Source: Marinobacter persicus
GTDB taxonomy: Bacteria > Pseudomonadota > Gammaproteobacteria > Pseudomonadales > Oleiphilaceae
Direction of reading: 5' to 3'
Length of the DNA: 64,000 nt
NCBI RefSeq assembly: GCF_002934325.1
Contig: NZ_PTIV01000010.1
Coordinates: 43,310-107,309, forward strand
Under the pieces are notes generated by a model that was not told the DNA's origin, made no database searches, and was given only the letters and a program-made list of their open reading frames with translations. Shown here in pieces: positions 45,965-54,795 of the stretch. The translations under genes and the position numbers were made by a program. Every line of letters begins with the position of its first letter. The first letter of the stretch is position 1.

Positions 45965-47221
45965 ATGCAGGACCATCTCAAGGACCCAGTCTGGAAACAG
46001 GCCATTGCCGGTTCACAGATGCTGCTGGTGGCCTTCGGTGCACTGGTACTGATGCCACTGATTACCGGCCTGGACCCAAACGTAGCCCTGTTTACCGCCG
46101 GCGTCGGCACACTGATCTTCCACGTGGTGACCGGCGGGCAAATTCCGATTTTCCTGGCATCGTCCTTTGCCTTCATTGCACCGATCATTGCCGCCAAGGG
46201 CAAGTTCGGAATTGAGGAGACCCTGGGCGGGCTGATGGCCGCCGGTATCCTCTACGTTATCCTGTCCGGCGCGATTCGCCTGCGCGGCACGGGCTTTGTC
46301 ACCCGCCTGCTGCCACCGGTGGTGATTGCGCCGGTGATCATGACCATCGGCCTGGGTCTCGCGCCGTTGGCGGTTCACATGGCCTCCGGCCGCACCGGCG
46401 ACGGTAGCTCGCAATTGATCCCCTATGACACCGCCATCTGGATCTCCATGATTTCCCTGGCCGTGACCATCATCATGTCGGTCTGGGCCAAGGGCATTTT
46501 CCGCCTGATCCCGATCATGATCGGTGTGATCGTGGGCTACATTATTTCCTGGTTCACCGGCGTCGTCGACACCACGGCTGTTGAGCAAGCCCCCTGGTTC
46601 GCGGTACCGAACTTTACGACCCCGGCATTCAGTTGGAGCGCGATCCTGTTCATGATTCCGGTGGCCATTGCGCCAGCTATCGAACACATCGGGGATGTTC
46701 TGGCCATTGGTAACGTCACCCGGAAGAACTACCTGGAAAAGCCGGGCCTGCACCGCACCTTGCTGGGCGATGGCCTGGCCACCAGCGCTGCCTCCATGCT
46801 TGGCGGGCCGCCCAATACCACCTATTCAGAGGTGACCGGTGCGGTCATGCTGACCAAGAACTTCAACCCCAAAGTCATGTGGTGGGCCGCTGGCGTGGCC
46901 ATCGTCCTGGCTTTCATCGGCAAGTTCGGCGCAGCCCTACAGACCATTCCGGTGCCGGTCATGGGCGGCATCCTGTGCCTGCTGTTCGGCTCCATCGCGG
47001 TGGTGGGTCTGAACACGCTGATTCGTCACAACGTGGATCTGTCGATTTCACGAAATCTGGTGATTGTGGGTGTGACCCTGGTGTTCGGCATCGGCAACAT
47101 GGTGCTGGGGCACCTGGAAGGCATCGCCCTATGCGCGGTAGCTGCGGTCATCCTGAACCTGGTGCTACCGGGTGAGAAGGAGGCCTGGGGTAAGCGCATG
47201 CACGAAAAGCGCGTTGACTGA
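45965..47221 (+). CDS. uraA: Uracil permease, NCS2 family
   Basis: A 418-residue transporter with about 12-14 membrane segments. NCS2 marks include ASSFAFIAPIIAA near the start, the proposed substrate/proton motif AIEHIGDVLAIGNV (Glu-His) around residue 240, and MLGGPPNTTYSEVTGAVMLTKNFNPK. It imports uracil with protons into the cytoplasm for Upp. Convergent with flhB; a GC hairpin lies in the 159-base gap. Confidence 0.92.
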   Translation: MQDHLKDPVWKQAIAGSQMLLVAFGALVLMPLITGLDPNVALFTAGVGTLIFHVVTGGQIPIFLASSFAFIAPIIAAKGKFGIEETLGGLMAAGILYVILSGAIRLRGTGFVTRLLPPVVIAPVIMTIGLGLAPLAVHMASGRTGDGSSQLIPYDTAIWISMISLAVTIIMSVWAKGIFRLIPIMIGVIVGYIISWFTGVVDTTAVEQAPWFAVPNFTTPAFSWSAILFMIPVAIAPAIEHIGDVLAIGNVTRKNYLEKPGLHRTLLGDGLATSAASMLGGPPNTTYSEVTGAVMLTKNFNPKVMWWAAGVAIVLAFIGKFGAALQTIPVPVMGGILCLLFGSIAVVGLNTLIRHNVDLSISRNLVIVGVTLVFGIGNMVLGHLEGIALCAVAAVILNLVLPGEKEAWGKRMHEKRVD

Positions 47222-47228
47222 AGCTTTG

Positions 47229-47256
47229 TGCCGGCCCTCTTTTCCGGGGGCCGGCA
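47229..47256. terminator. Hairpin terminator between convergent uraA and flhB
   Basis: TGCCGGCCC (47229-47237) and GGGCCGGCA (47248-47256) are perfect arms with a 10-base loop, starting 8 bases after the uraA stop. On the plus strand it is followed by TGCTTTTC, a modest U-run; on the minus strand there is no clear U-tract, so it should mainly end uraA transcription. Confidence 0.75.
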
Positions 47257-47380
47257 TGCTTTTCAGCATTCCCTTCGTTTTTCCAGATTACTGATTGCCT
47301 CTGCCCTAGCCTGCCAGCTCGGGAGACATCAGAGCCAGTCAGCCCTGATGTTTCGGCTTTTCTGGTATCGCCAAACCAAA

Positions 47381-48517
47381 TCAAATATCACGCCGCATAT
47401 CCTTGGGAATCGGGAAGTCCGGCATGGTGGGTTTGGCTGCGTAGCCCTTGCGGAACTGACGTAGCTGGAACACATAAGCCAGCACCTGGGCGATGGCCAT
47501 GTAGAGGCCGTCGGGGATTTCCTCGCCGACGTCGGTGTTGTGGTAAACCGCCCGGGTCAGCGGTGGCGTGCGCAACAGCTCGACTTTGTGCTCCCGGGCA
47601 ATTTCCATGATCTTGAAGGCGACCTCATCCGCGCCCTTGGCCACCACCACTGGCGCGCCCATGCTATCCTGGTCGTATTTCAGTGCCACGGCATAGTGGG
47701 TCGGGTTGGTGATGACCACGTCGGCTTCCGGCACGTCCTGCATCATGCGCCGGTTAGCCATTTCCCGCTGCAACTGGCGAATCTTGCCTTTGACCTCGGG
47801 CTTACCTTCGGTGTCCTTGAACTCGTCCTTCACTTCCTGCTTGGTCATGCGCAGCTTTTTCGTGTGATCGTAGATCTGGAAGGGTACATCAATCGCAGCA
47901 ATTGCAATGGTGGCCGCCGACAGCAGCAGGAAGCTCCAGCCCAAAGTCCACAGCACGTGCACCATGGCAGGAATGGCGGGCTCTTCTGCAATGCTGAGCA
48001 GGTCCTCGGTGCGGGCGTTCAGGATCAGTATCGCGACCACCATGACCAGCCCAACCTTGGCAATCGCCTTCACCAGCTCGATCAACGAGCGCATGGAGAA
48101 CATGCGTCCCAGCCCCTTGATCGGGTTCATGCGGTTAAATTTTGGCTGGATGGCCTTGCCGCTGAACAGCAACCCGCCAATAGCGATAGAGCCGGCTACC
48201 GCCGCAATCACCAGCACGGCCATAAAAGGCGCCAATGCCCAGGCAGCTTCCTTGGCCGAAGCAAGCAGCTGGATGCTCATGTGGCGGGTATCAAACATGG
48301 CCGAACGTTCAATCACAAAGGCATCGCGCATGATGCCCTCCAGGGCCGCCCCCAACTGACCACCAAACACCAGAAGCCCAATAGCCCCGGCCATCAACAC
48401 CGCCATGGTTCCCAGCTCTTTCGACCGGGCGGTCTGGCCGTCTTCCCGGGCTTTCTCAAGGCGTCGGGGCGTCGGCTCTTCCGTTTTTTCCTGACTGTTG
48501 TCGTTCTCTTCAGCCAT
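47381..48517 (-). CDS. flhB: Flagellar export protein FlhB
   Basis: A 378-residue export-gate and substrate-specificity protein. Start MAEENDNSQEKTEEPTPRRLEKAREDGQ is typical; four membrane segments follow between residues 35 and 210; the cytoplasmic autocleavage site is N271-P272-T-H (TNPTHYAVALKYD), with the FlhB-CC fragment after it. A short free-standing copy of that fragment is encoded at 27159-27461. Last gene of the fliLMNOPQR-flhB unit, 14 bases after fliR. Confidence 0.95.
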   Translation of the reverse strand: MAEENDNSQEKTEEPTPRRLEKAREDGQTARSKELGTMAVLMAGAIGLLVFGGQLGAALEGIMRDAFVIERSAMFDTRHMSIQLLASAKEAAWALAPFMAVLVIAAVAGSIAIGGLLFSGKAIQPKFNRMNPIKGLGRMFSMRSLIELVKAIAKVGLVMVVAILILNARTEDLLSIAEEPAIPAMVHVLWTLGWSFLLLSAATIAIAAIDVPFQIYDHTKKLRMTKQEVKDEFKDTEGKPEVKGKIRQLQREMANRRMMQDVPEADVVITNPTHYAVALKYDQDSMGAPVVVAKGADEVAFKIMEIAREHKVELLRTPPLTRAVYHNTDVGEEIPDGLYMAIAQVLAYVFQLRQFRKGYAAKPTMPDFPIPKDMRRDI

Positions 48518-48531
48518 GATTCACCAGCCTG

Positions 48532-49317
48532 TCAGGGTTGCCCCTGAAGGCCCCGCATGAATTGGAAGGTTTCCCGGGTATACTCTTCGAAGTGTGGCAG
48601 AAAATTGGCATGCAGCACCCAGATAGCAAACAGGCCAAAAATCAGACTGATCGGGAAGCCGAGTGCGAAGATGTTCATCTGCGGCGCGGCCCGGGTCATC
48701 ACACCGAAGGAAATGGTAACGATCAAGACGGCCGTCATAGCCGGCAGTGCCAGCAGCATCGCGGAGGCAAACATCCAACTGATGCGATGGGCAATTTTCC
48801 ATACTCCACCCTGGCCCAGGCCTTCCATGCCAATGGGCAGGGTGTAGAAGCTTTCGATAAACACCTCGAAGGCCACCAGGTGACCGTTCATCACCAGAAA
48901 CAACAGGGTAATCGTGATGGTGTAGATCTGGGACAGGACCGGCACGTTTACGCCGTTTGCGGGGTCCACCATGGACGCGAAACCAAGGCCCATCTGCATG
49001 GCGATCATCTGGCCGGCGACAACAAACAGTTGCCAGAGGGCAGTCAGGGCAAAGCCCATCCCTACCCCGATCAGGACCTGCTGCAGCGTAATAACCACCG
49101 CGTCGGCGCTAAGGGCCTCCACCTGGGGCACTTCGGGAATCATCGGAGAGATCAGCACCGTCATCATCAACGCCAGCCCCAGGCGGACACGGGCCGGCAC
49201 CAGTTGGGTACCAAAAATAGGGATGACCATCAGGAAACTACCCAGGCGGAACAGCGGCCAGAAGTACTGGCCCACCCACTGACCTATCAGGTCTGCACTG
49301 ACTTCCGCTGGAATCAT
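48532..49317 (-). CDS. fliR: Flagellar export protein FliR
   Basis: A 261-residue export-gate protein with six hydrophobic segments and the family blocks LFRLGSFLMVIPIFG, MGLGFASMVDPANGVNVPVLSQIY and ALPAMTAVLIVTISFGVMTRAAPQMNIFALGFP. It completes the FliPQR core in the inner membrane. Three bases follow fliQ. Confidence 0.94.
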   Translation of the reverse strand: MIPAEVSADLIGQWVGQYFWPLFRLGSFLMVIPIFGTQLVPARVRLGLALMMTVLISPMIPEVPQVEALSADAVVITLQQVLIGVGMGFALTALWQLFVVAGQMIAMQMGLGFASMVDPANGVNVPVLSQIYTITITLLFLVMNGHLVAFEVFIESFYTLPIGMEGLGQGGVWKIAHRISWMFASAMLLALPAMTAVLIVTISFGVMTRAAPQMNIFALGFPISLIFGLFAIWVLHANFLPHFEEYTRETFQFMRGLQGQP

Positions 49318-49320
49318 CCG

Positions 49321-49590
49321 TCAGCCAATCAGGTAGGGAATACGGGAAATCAGGCCGTTGGCATGATCCAGGAGCTGGGTCAGCATCCATGGCCCCATCA
49401 CGATGATCACGATGAGCGTGATCAGCAAACGGGGCAGGAAACTCAGGGTCTGCTCGTTAATCTGGGTTGCGGCCTGGAAGGTACTGACCACCAGGCCGAT
49501 GGCCAACCCCGGCCCGATAATCATGGTGGCCAGCATTACGATCAGCCACAGAGCTTCCCGGATGATGTCGATAACGGTGTCCGGAGTCAT
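49321..49590 (-). CDS. fliQ: Flagellar export protein FliQ
   Basis: An 89-residue protein with two membrane helices and the family pattern ALWLIVMLATMIIGPGLAIGLVVSTFQAATQINEQTLSFLPRLL. Four copies assemble around FliP and FliR in the export gate. Nine bases after fliP. Confidence 0.95.
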   Translation of the reverse strand: MTPDTVIDIIREALWLIVMLATMIIGPGLAIGLVVSTFQAATQINEQTLSFLPRLLITLIVIIVMGPWMLTQLLDHANGLISRIPYLIG

Positions 49591-49599
49591 TGATGCCTC

Positions 49600-50376
49600 C
49601 TATATTCCATAGCTCGCGGCCAGAGTCCCCATAATCAGGGCCCAACCATCCACCAGCACGAACAGCATGATCTTGAACGGCAAAGAAATGATGATGGGTG
49701 ACAGCATCATCATACCCATGGCCATCAGAACACTGGCCACCACCATGTCGATAATCAGGAACGGTATAAACAGTATAAAGCCGATCTGGAACGCGGTTTT
49801 CAGCTCACTGGTCACAAACGCCGGCATCAGTACCCAGAAGGACACATCCTCCGGGGTCGCGTACTGCACGTCGGCAATGCGCATGAACAGCCCCAGATCG
49901 TCTTCCCGGGTCTGTTCCAGCATAAAATTCTTGAACGGCTGACTGGCCAGCTTTACTGCTTCCAGCGAGGTGACCTCCTCCTGCAGGTAGGGCTGCAGGC
50001 CTACCTCGTTGGCCTCCTCCAGCACCGGCTTCATGATGAAAATGCTCAGGAACAGGGCCAGCCCCAGAAGGATCTGGTTCGAAGGCGTGGCCTGCAGGCC
50101 AAGGGCCTGACGCAGGATGGCAAACACGACAATGATGCGGGTGAAGGACGTCATCATCATCAGCATCGCCGGCAGGAAGGTCAGCGCCGTCATCAGCGCC
50201 AGGATCTGCAGGGTTACGCTGTATTCCTGGGCTCCACCATCTTCACCAGGGGTCACGGTGAACGCTGGAATCCCCGGGATACCCGTGGGTTCCTGTGCCA
50301 GTGCCAGCGGCGCCCAGGCCATTCCGGCCAGTATTACGAGTAGCGGAATCAGTCGTCGGAGAGTCGCGGCAAGCAT
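49600..50376 (-). CDS. fliP: Flagellar export protein FliP
   Basis: A 258-residue protein with a cleavable signal peptide ([17 protein letters not shown]) and four membrane segments. Family signatures: [38 protein letters not shown] and the C-terminal [44 protein letters not shown]. Forms the export-gate core with FliQ and FliR. Five bases after fliO. Confidence 0.95.
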   Translation of the reverse strand: MLAATLRRLIPLLVILAGMAWAPLALAQEPTGIPGIPAFTVTPGEDGGAQEYSVTLQILALMTALTFLPAMLMMMTSFTRIIVVFAILRQALGLQATPSNQILLGLALFLSIFIMKPVLEEANEVGLQPYLQEEVTSLEAVKLASQPFKNFMLEQTREDDLGLFMRIADVQYATPEDVSFWVLMPAFVTSELKTAFQIGFILFIPFLIIDMVVASVLMAMGMMMLSPIIISLPFKIMLFVLVDGWALIMGTLAASYGI

Positions 50377-50381
50377 GGAGA

Positions 50382-50831
50382 CTAGTCTTTCCTTTTCGGA
50401 GCGGTCCAGGATTTGCCGATCATGCTCTGCAAGCGGCGGGCAAAATCACTATCGGGCGGATTGCCGGCATCAACCACCGGTTCTTCAAACACCTGCAGGG
50501 TGCGAATAGCGCTGGGGGTGATGCCAAGCAGGATTTGCTGGCCACCCACTTCTACCAGGGCAATCCGTTCCCGGGCGCCGATGGCCATGACCGACACCAC
50601 CCGTATGGCGTTGTTGTTCATGCCCGTCATGCCGCTCATGCGGCGAATCAGCCACGCGCAGCCATAGATGATGGCGATCACCGCCAGCAAACCGGCACCC
50701 AGACTCAACACAGTAGCCAGGGTGTCCGGTGCGCGGGCCGCATTTTCCGCGCCGCCCTCATCGGGACTCAGCTGCGCCATCACGGGCGCGCTGGCCAGTA
50801 CCATGGCTATCAACCCCCAAACGCGTGCCAT
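50382..50831 (-). CDS. fliO: Flagellar biosynthesis protein FliO
   Basis: A 149-residue assembly factor for FliP. A signal-like N-terminus ([17 protein letters not shown]) is followed by one membrane segment at about residues 41-65 ([21 protein letters not shown]) and the cytoplasmic FliO domain ([31 protein letters not shown]). One base separates it from fliN. Confidence 0.92.
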   Translation of the reverse strand: MARVWGLIAMVLASAPVMAQLSPDEGGAENAARAPDTLATVLSLGAGLLAVIAIIYGCAWLIRRMSGMTGMNNNAIRVVSVMAIGARERIALVEVGGQQILLGITPSAIRTLQVFEEPVVDAGNPPDSDFARRLQSMIGKSWTAPKRKD

Positions 50832-50832
50832 G

Positions 50833-51330
50833 TTATTTCTGCAACCGGCGGATACGCTCGCCCGGGCTGATCACGTCGGTCAGGCGGATACCGAACTTCT
50901 CGTTCACCATCACCACCTCGCCGTGGGCGATCAGGGTGCCGTTGACCAGCACGTCCAGCGGCTCACCCGCCAGACGATCCAACTCAATCACCGAGCCCTG
51001 GTTCAGCTGCAACAGGTTGCGAATGGGAATCTGGGTATTGCCCACTTCCATGGAAATGGTAACCGGGATGTCCATGATGACATCCATATCGGGTGCACCG
51101 CCCTCTCCCGTTGAGCCCGAATCGGGGCCAAACTCTTCCATGGGTGCGGCGCGGACGTTGTCGTGGTTCGAATCATCATCGCCCCCACCCTCGGCTTCCG
51201 CCATGGCAGCCGCCCATTCGTCTTCCCGTGAATCGTCGTCACCGGATTCGCCCATGGCCGCTTCCCATTCAGCCGCCAGTTTTTCGTCTTCGCTGAGTTC
51301 CTGATCGTCTTTCTTGTCGTCATCAGCCAT
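50833..51330 (-). CDS. fliN: Flagellar motor switch protein FliN
   Basis: A 165-residue C-ring protein. The C-terminal SpoA domain (ISMEVGNTQIPIRNLLQLNQGSVIELDRLAGEPLDVLVNGTLIAHGEVVMVNEKFGIRLTDV) is intact. The N-terminal ~80 residues are acidic and disordered, with LSEDEKLAAEWEAAM, which resembles the FliM CheY-docking peptide. Its start overlaps fliM by 8 bases. Confidence 0.94.
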   Translation of the reverse strand: MADDDKKDDQELSEDEKLAAEWEAAMGESGDDDSREDEWAAAMAEAEGGGDDDSNHDNVRAAPMEEFGPDSGSTGEGGAPDMDVIMDIPVTISMEVGNTQIPIRNLLQLNQGSVIELDRLAGEPLDVLVNGTLIAHGEVVMVNEKFGIRLTDVISPGERIRRLQK

Positions 51331-52321
51331 TGCGATTCACCTTCAATTGTTTCTTCACCTTGGGCAGCTTCACCCGTTCATGGATTCTCAGCGCCAGTTT
51401 GTCGTCTCGGGTTCCCAACGTGGCCTTGTAGACCGGAATGCCGTTTGCGGTGACGGTCAGATGTTCCGGAATTTCTACCGGTATGACATCACCTGCTTTC
51501 AGCCCCGCAATTTCCCGCAGGGAAATACGGCGGCGGCACACCGTTGTGTTGATCGGAACTTCCACTTCCTTGATATCTTCACGCAGGGCATTCACCCAGC
51601 GTTCATCCACATCATCGATGTCACTCTGTACACCGGCGTCCAGCACATCACGAATCGGCTCGATCATGGAGTACGGCAGGGCGAAGTGCAGTTCACCGCC
51701 ACCGCCATCCAGCTCAATGTGGAACGTGCTGACCACCACCACTTCACTGGGGCTGACAATGTTGGCCATGGCCGGATTGACTTCCGAGCTCAGGTATTCG
51801 AACTCCACCGGCAGTACCGCATGCCAGGCTTCCTTCATGTCGTGGAAAACCTGCTCCAGCACCATCTGCACGATGCGGGTTTCCGTGGGGGTGAACTCCC
51901 GGCCCTCGATCTTGGCATGACGGCCTTCCCCGCCGAAAAAGTTGTCCACCAACTTGAACACCAGCTTGGCGTCCAGAACAAACAGTGAGGTGCCGCGCAG
52001 AGGGCGGACCTTGCACAGGTTCAGACTGGTCGGTACGTAAAGGGTGTGCCCATACTCACCGAACTTCATGATCTGCACACCGCCGGTGGATACGTCGGCA
52101 TTACGACGCAAGAGGTTGAACAGGCTGATGCGGGTATAGCGGGCAAAACGCTCGTTGATCATCTCGAGCGTGGGCATCCGACCACGAACAATCCGATCCT
52201 GACTGGCCAGATCGTACTGTTTTACGCCTGTGTCGTCGGTTTCTTCATAGGTATCAATGTCCCCGTCATCCACACCGTGGAGAAGGGCATCAATCTCGTC
52301 CTGCGACAACAAGTCCTGCAT
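51323..52321 (-). CDS. fliM: Flagellar motor switch protein FliM
   Basis: A 332-residue C-ring protein. Residues 5-14, LSQDEIDALL, are the canonical phospho-CheY docking peptide; the middle domain (MINERFARYTRISLFNLLRR, GGEGRHAKIEGREFTPTETRIVQMV) binds FliG, and the C-terminal SpoA domain binds FliN. It lies 41 bases after fliL. Confidence 0.95.
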   Translation of the reverse strand: MQDLLSQDEIDALLHGVDDGDIDTYEETDDTGVKQYDLASQDRIVRGRMPTLEMINERFARYTRISLFNLLRRNADVSTGGVQIMKFGEYGHTLYVPTSLNLCKVRPLRGTSLFVLDAKLVFKLVDNFFGGEGRHAKIEGREFTPTETRIVQMVLEQVFHDMKEAWHAVLPVEFEYLSSEVNPAMANIVSPSEVVVVSTFHIELDGGGGELHFALPYSMIEPIRDVLDAGVQSDIDDVDERWVNALREDIKEVEVPINTTVCRRRISLREIAGLKAGDVIPVEIPEHLTVTANGIPVYKATLGTRDDKLALRIHERVKLPKVKKQLKVNRNG

Positions 52322-52362
52322 AGCTGGTCCTGCCCTGACTGTATTTCACCCTACCCGGGCGA

Positions 52363-52869
52363 TCATTGAACGACAAAGTTTCTGAACAACACCCGCTCAA
52401 TGGTCGGTTCTTGTTCCTGTTCGAGCACCTGGTTAACCCTTTCCGACATGCGTTCCGCCAGTGCCTGTCGTCCTTCAGGACGACGCAGTTCGGTGAAATC
52501 GGTATTGCTGAGCAACATGGTCAATTCACTGCGCAGCAGTGGCATATGAAGCTCCACCGCCTCCAGGGCCTGAGGATCCTTCGCTTCAAACGACAGATAT
52601 ACCTGCGCGTACCGCTGTCGGCCTTCGGCCCGGAGAGAGGTCACCAACGCGTCTTCCAGGTCGGTGTAGTTGCTTGGGATAAACTCCGGCTCGGCATTCT
52701 CCGCCGTTTCATCCGAACCCATGCCAGGCAGACTGCCATTCAGAAACCAGAGGGTCCCCGCCACCGACAGGCCGATCGCCAATATCAGGATGACCACCAG
52801 CATGATAATGAGCTTGAGTTTGCCCTTTTTCTTGGGGGCTTCTTCCTCGGGTGTGGTGTTTTCTGCCAT
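52363..52869 (-). CDS. fliL: Flagellar basal body protein FliL
   Basis: A 168-residue stator-associated protein. A Lys-rich cytoplasmic start (KKKGKLK) leads into one membrane segment (LIIMLVVILILAIGLSVAGTLWFL) and a periplasmic domain with FVTSLRAEGRQRYAQVYLSFEAKD-type beta pattern and the end VNQVLEQEQEPTIERVLFRNFVVQ. First gene of the fliLMNOPQR-flhB operon, with a strong sigma-54 promoter 63 bases upstream. Confidence 0.92.
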   Translation of the reverse strand: MAENTTPEEEAPKKKGKLKLIIMLVVILILAIGLSVAGTLWFLNGSLPGMGSDETAENAEPEFIPSNYTDLEDALVTSLRAEGRQRYAQVYLSFEAKDPQALEAVELHMPLLRSELTMLLSNTDFTELRRPEGRQALAERMSERVNQVLEQEQEPTIERVLFRNFVVQ

Positions 52870-52931
52870 GTTGTCCGCTTCGTCGATTTTCCGTCGCCCT
52901 GAGAGGTCAGGGGATCCTGTTAAGACTTTGA

Positions 52932-52948
52932 AGCAAGGGGCGAGCCAA
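52932..52948 (-). promoter_or_regulatory. Sigma-54 promoter of the fliL operon
   Basis: Minus-strand TTGGCTCGCCCCTTGCT keeps TGGC at -24 and TTGCT at -12 with exact GG-N10-GC spacing. Transcription would start near 52921, about 50 bases before the fliL ATG. A TAAATTG core like that of FleQ boxes lies further upstream at 53027-53033. Confidence 0.82.
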
Positions 52949-52949
52949 G

Positions 52950-53006
52950 TTGCCCATGCTCTCGGATTCAGGAAGGCAGTTTAGCGCCGCCAGAGAGCAT
53001 GGGCAA
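52950..53006. repeat. Perfect 14-base inverted repeat upstream of fliL
   Basis: TTGCCCATGCTCTC (52950-52963) and GAGAGCATGGGCAA (52993-53006) are exact inverted copies around a 29-base spacer, ending 2 bases before the -24 element of the fliL promoter. It could be a paired activator site, an mRNA stem after fliK, or both. Confidence 0.95.
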
Positions 53007-53052
53007 AGGGGATTGCGGTGAACCGGTAAATTGGTCGGAATTCGATCAATCT

Positions 53053-54357
53053 TTAGGCAAACAAATCAACCTCACCTTTCCAGGAAAGATCCAGATGAGA
53101 GGCTTGAACCTCATCCATGTCGGACTCTCCCTGGGCCAGCATTCCGCCACCCTGACCGGACCCACCGGTACCGGCTTCGTCGCCCTGCTCACTGGTTTGC
53201 TGTTCGGACTGGCTGGAAACATCAAACTGCCCAAGCTCCACTCCCTGTTCGCCCAGCATGTCGCGCAAGCGGTGGGAGTTCAGTTCCAGCTGTTCCCGGA
53301 CTACCGGGTTAGCAGCATGCACAGTGACATGAGCCTGTTCGTTATGCATGCGCACTTTGACTTCCATCGGCCCCATGTCTGGTGGCGTGAGATGGATTTC
53401 AGCCTCCTTCATATTGCGGGCCGTCAGGAAGCTCAGTTTACCCATTACCTTGTCTCCCCACTCAGCCTGCCCGACCGGCACATCGACCGAGGTGGCATAG
53501 CTGCGCAAGGGAACCGCATTTTCGGCCGTCAGTTTACCGGCTTGCAGGTTACCTGGCTGGAGTGATTGGGCCGCCTGATCCAGCGTTGTCTGGAATTTGG
53601 GGACACTGACCAGGCTGGCCGCATCAATCGGGCGCGACGTGTCGCTGCCCACGTTGGCCGAGAGCAGGTCCGTTAGCTGTGCACCAGGTGGCAATACTTT
53701 GCCAGCACTGCCTGCTGGCTGCCCCGGCTGATTGGACTGGCCATTCAGCATGCCCTGAAGAAACGACTTGCCGGTCATTTGTGAGTTCACAGCAACGGCA
53801 TTTTCGGCACCAGAGGCGGTGTTTGCCGCGCCGGTCATCGTCTGCAGCATGGCGAACGTTACCGGCGGCATGGCGGCATCAGGGTCCTCTATAGCTATTT
53901 CAGCACCCTCGGAAATGTCTTTGGTTTCCGTATCGGTCGAAGCCGTCTCTTTCTTCTCTGTGGCCTTTTCGGCGTTTTCAGTGGACTTTCCGTCAGCCTT
54001 CGATGCCTCGGACTTGTCAGCTTTATCGTTTTTCTCCGCAGCTTTATCGCTCGACTTTTTATCCACTTTCCGGTCGTTACGCGGTTCATCCGCGCGACGG
54101 TTATCCGACTCCTGGGCACGCTGCTCCGCACGCTTTTCCTGCAGCCGATCCGCCTCTTCCCGGCGGTCGGCCTGCTTCTGGTCCAGGCGCTTTTGCTCCA
54201 GACGCTTGTGCTCCATGCGCTGCTGTTCGGCACGAGACACTTCATCAAAGCGACTCTTGCCGGTATCCGGATCACGGCTACTTTGGCCTGCCCGGGAACC
54301 GGGCACATCCTGTGGTGAGCCGGAAGCCGGCACTTGGGAGAGAATGTTCTGCTGCAT
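53053..54357 (-). CDS. fliK: Flagellar hook-length control protein FliK
   Basis: A 434-residue ruler protein. Residues ~20-140 are extremely charged and repetitive (EHKRLEQKRLDQKQADRREEADR; KADKSEASKADGKSTENAEKATEKK), followed by an Ala/Gln/Gly-rich middle; the FliK C-terminal domain begins near residue 310 with EWGDKVMGKLSFLTARNMKEAEIHLTPPDMGPMEVKVRMHNEQAHVTVHAANPVVREQLE. It measures the hook and switches FlhB export from hook to filament proteins. Has its own sigma-54 promoter. Confidence 0.92.
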   Translation of the reverse strand: MQQNILSQVPASGSPQDVPGSRAGQSSRDPDTGKSRFDEVSRAEQQRMEHKRLEQKRLDQKQADRREEADRLQEKRAEQRAQESDNRRADEPRNDRKVDKKSSDKAAEKNDKADKSEASKADGKSTENAEKATEKKETASTDTETKDISEGAEIAIEDPDAAMPPVTFAMLQTMTGAANTASGAENAVAVNSQMTGKSFLQGMLNGQSNQPGQPAGSAGKVLPPGAQLTDLLSANVGSDTSRPIDAASLVSVPKFQTTLDQAAQSLQPGNLQAGKLTAENAVPLRSYATSVDVPVGQAEWGDKVMGKLSFLTARNMKEAEIHLTPPDMGPMEVKVRMHNEQAHVTVHAANPVVREQLELNSHRLRDMLGEQGVELGQFDVSSQSEQQTSEQGDEAGTGGSGQGGGMLAQGESDMDEVQASHLDLSWKGEVDLFA

Positions 54358-54416
54358 GGCAACCTCTTGCCGCTTTTTTCTCAGAAAGCCCTTAACGGGC
54401 GATTTTCTTAAGTACC

Positions 54417-54433
54417 AGCAAGAGCAATGCCAA
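54417..54433 (-). promoter_or_regulatory. Sigma-54 promoter of fliK
   Basis: Minus-strand TTGGCATTGCTCTTGCT has TGGC, TTGCT and exact GG-N10-GC spacing, 60 bases before the fliK ATG. It fits class III FleR/sigma-54 control of fliK known in Pseudomonas. Confidence 0.82.
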
Positions 54434-54456
54434 TGACATCAACCTTGTCTTTGATC

Positions 54457-54795
54457 TCAGAGTTGCTCAAAGCAGGAGGCAACCTCCGCGAACTCCGCTT
54501 CAACACCATCCAGTAACCGGGCGGCGGCCGACAGATCAGCCGCCTTGCCGGCCCGCTCCAGCTGCGCACACAGCTCACTGAGATGCGTTGCGCCCATATT
54601 GATGCAACTGCCCTTGAAACTATGGGCCGTTTTCGCCAGCTGGTCGGAATCTTCCTGCTCCAGCACCTGGTGCAAGTGACGAAGACGAGCCCGGGAATCA
54701 GCAAGGAAGGTATCAACCAGCACGCCAAAGTCGTCTTCCATTACATCTCGAAGTTCCGCCAGGGCGGCTTCGTCCAGGTGGGGTTGGTCAATCAT
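54457..54795 (-). CDS. hptB: Histidine phosphotransfer protein HptB
   Basis: A 112-residue HPt module from the ATG at 54795 (MIDQPHLDEAALAEL), chosen because GGAGGGAAG precedes it and the ATG overlaps the hsbR stop by 8 bases; the frame runs further upstream inside hsbR but that part is not HPt-like. The phospho-His lies in LAKTAHSFKGSCINMGATHL (about residue 54). In Pseudomonas HptB passes phosphate from hybrid kinases to HsbR and so steers the HsbA switch between swarming and biofilm formation. Confidence 0.88.
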   Translation of the reverse strand: MIDQPHLDEAALAELRDVMEDDFGVLVDTFLADSRARLRHLHQVLEQEDSDQLAKTAHSFKGSCINMGATHLSELCAQLERAGKAADLSAAARLLDGVEAEFAEVASCFEQL

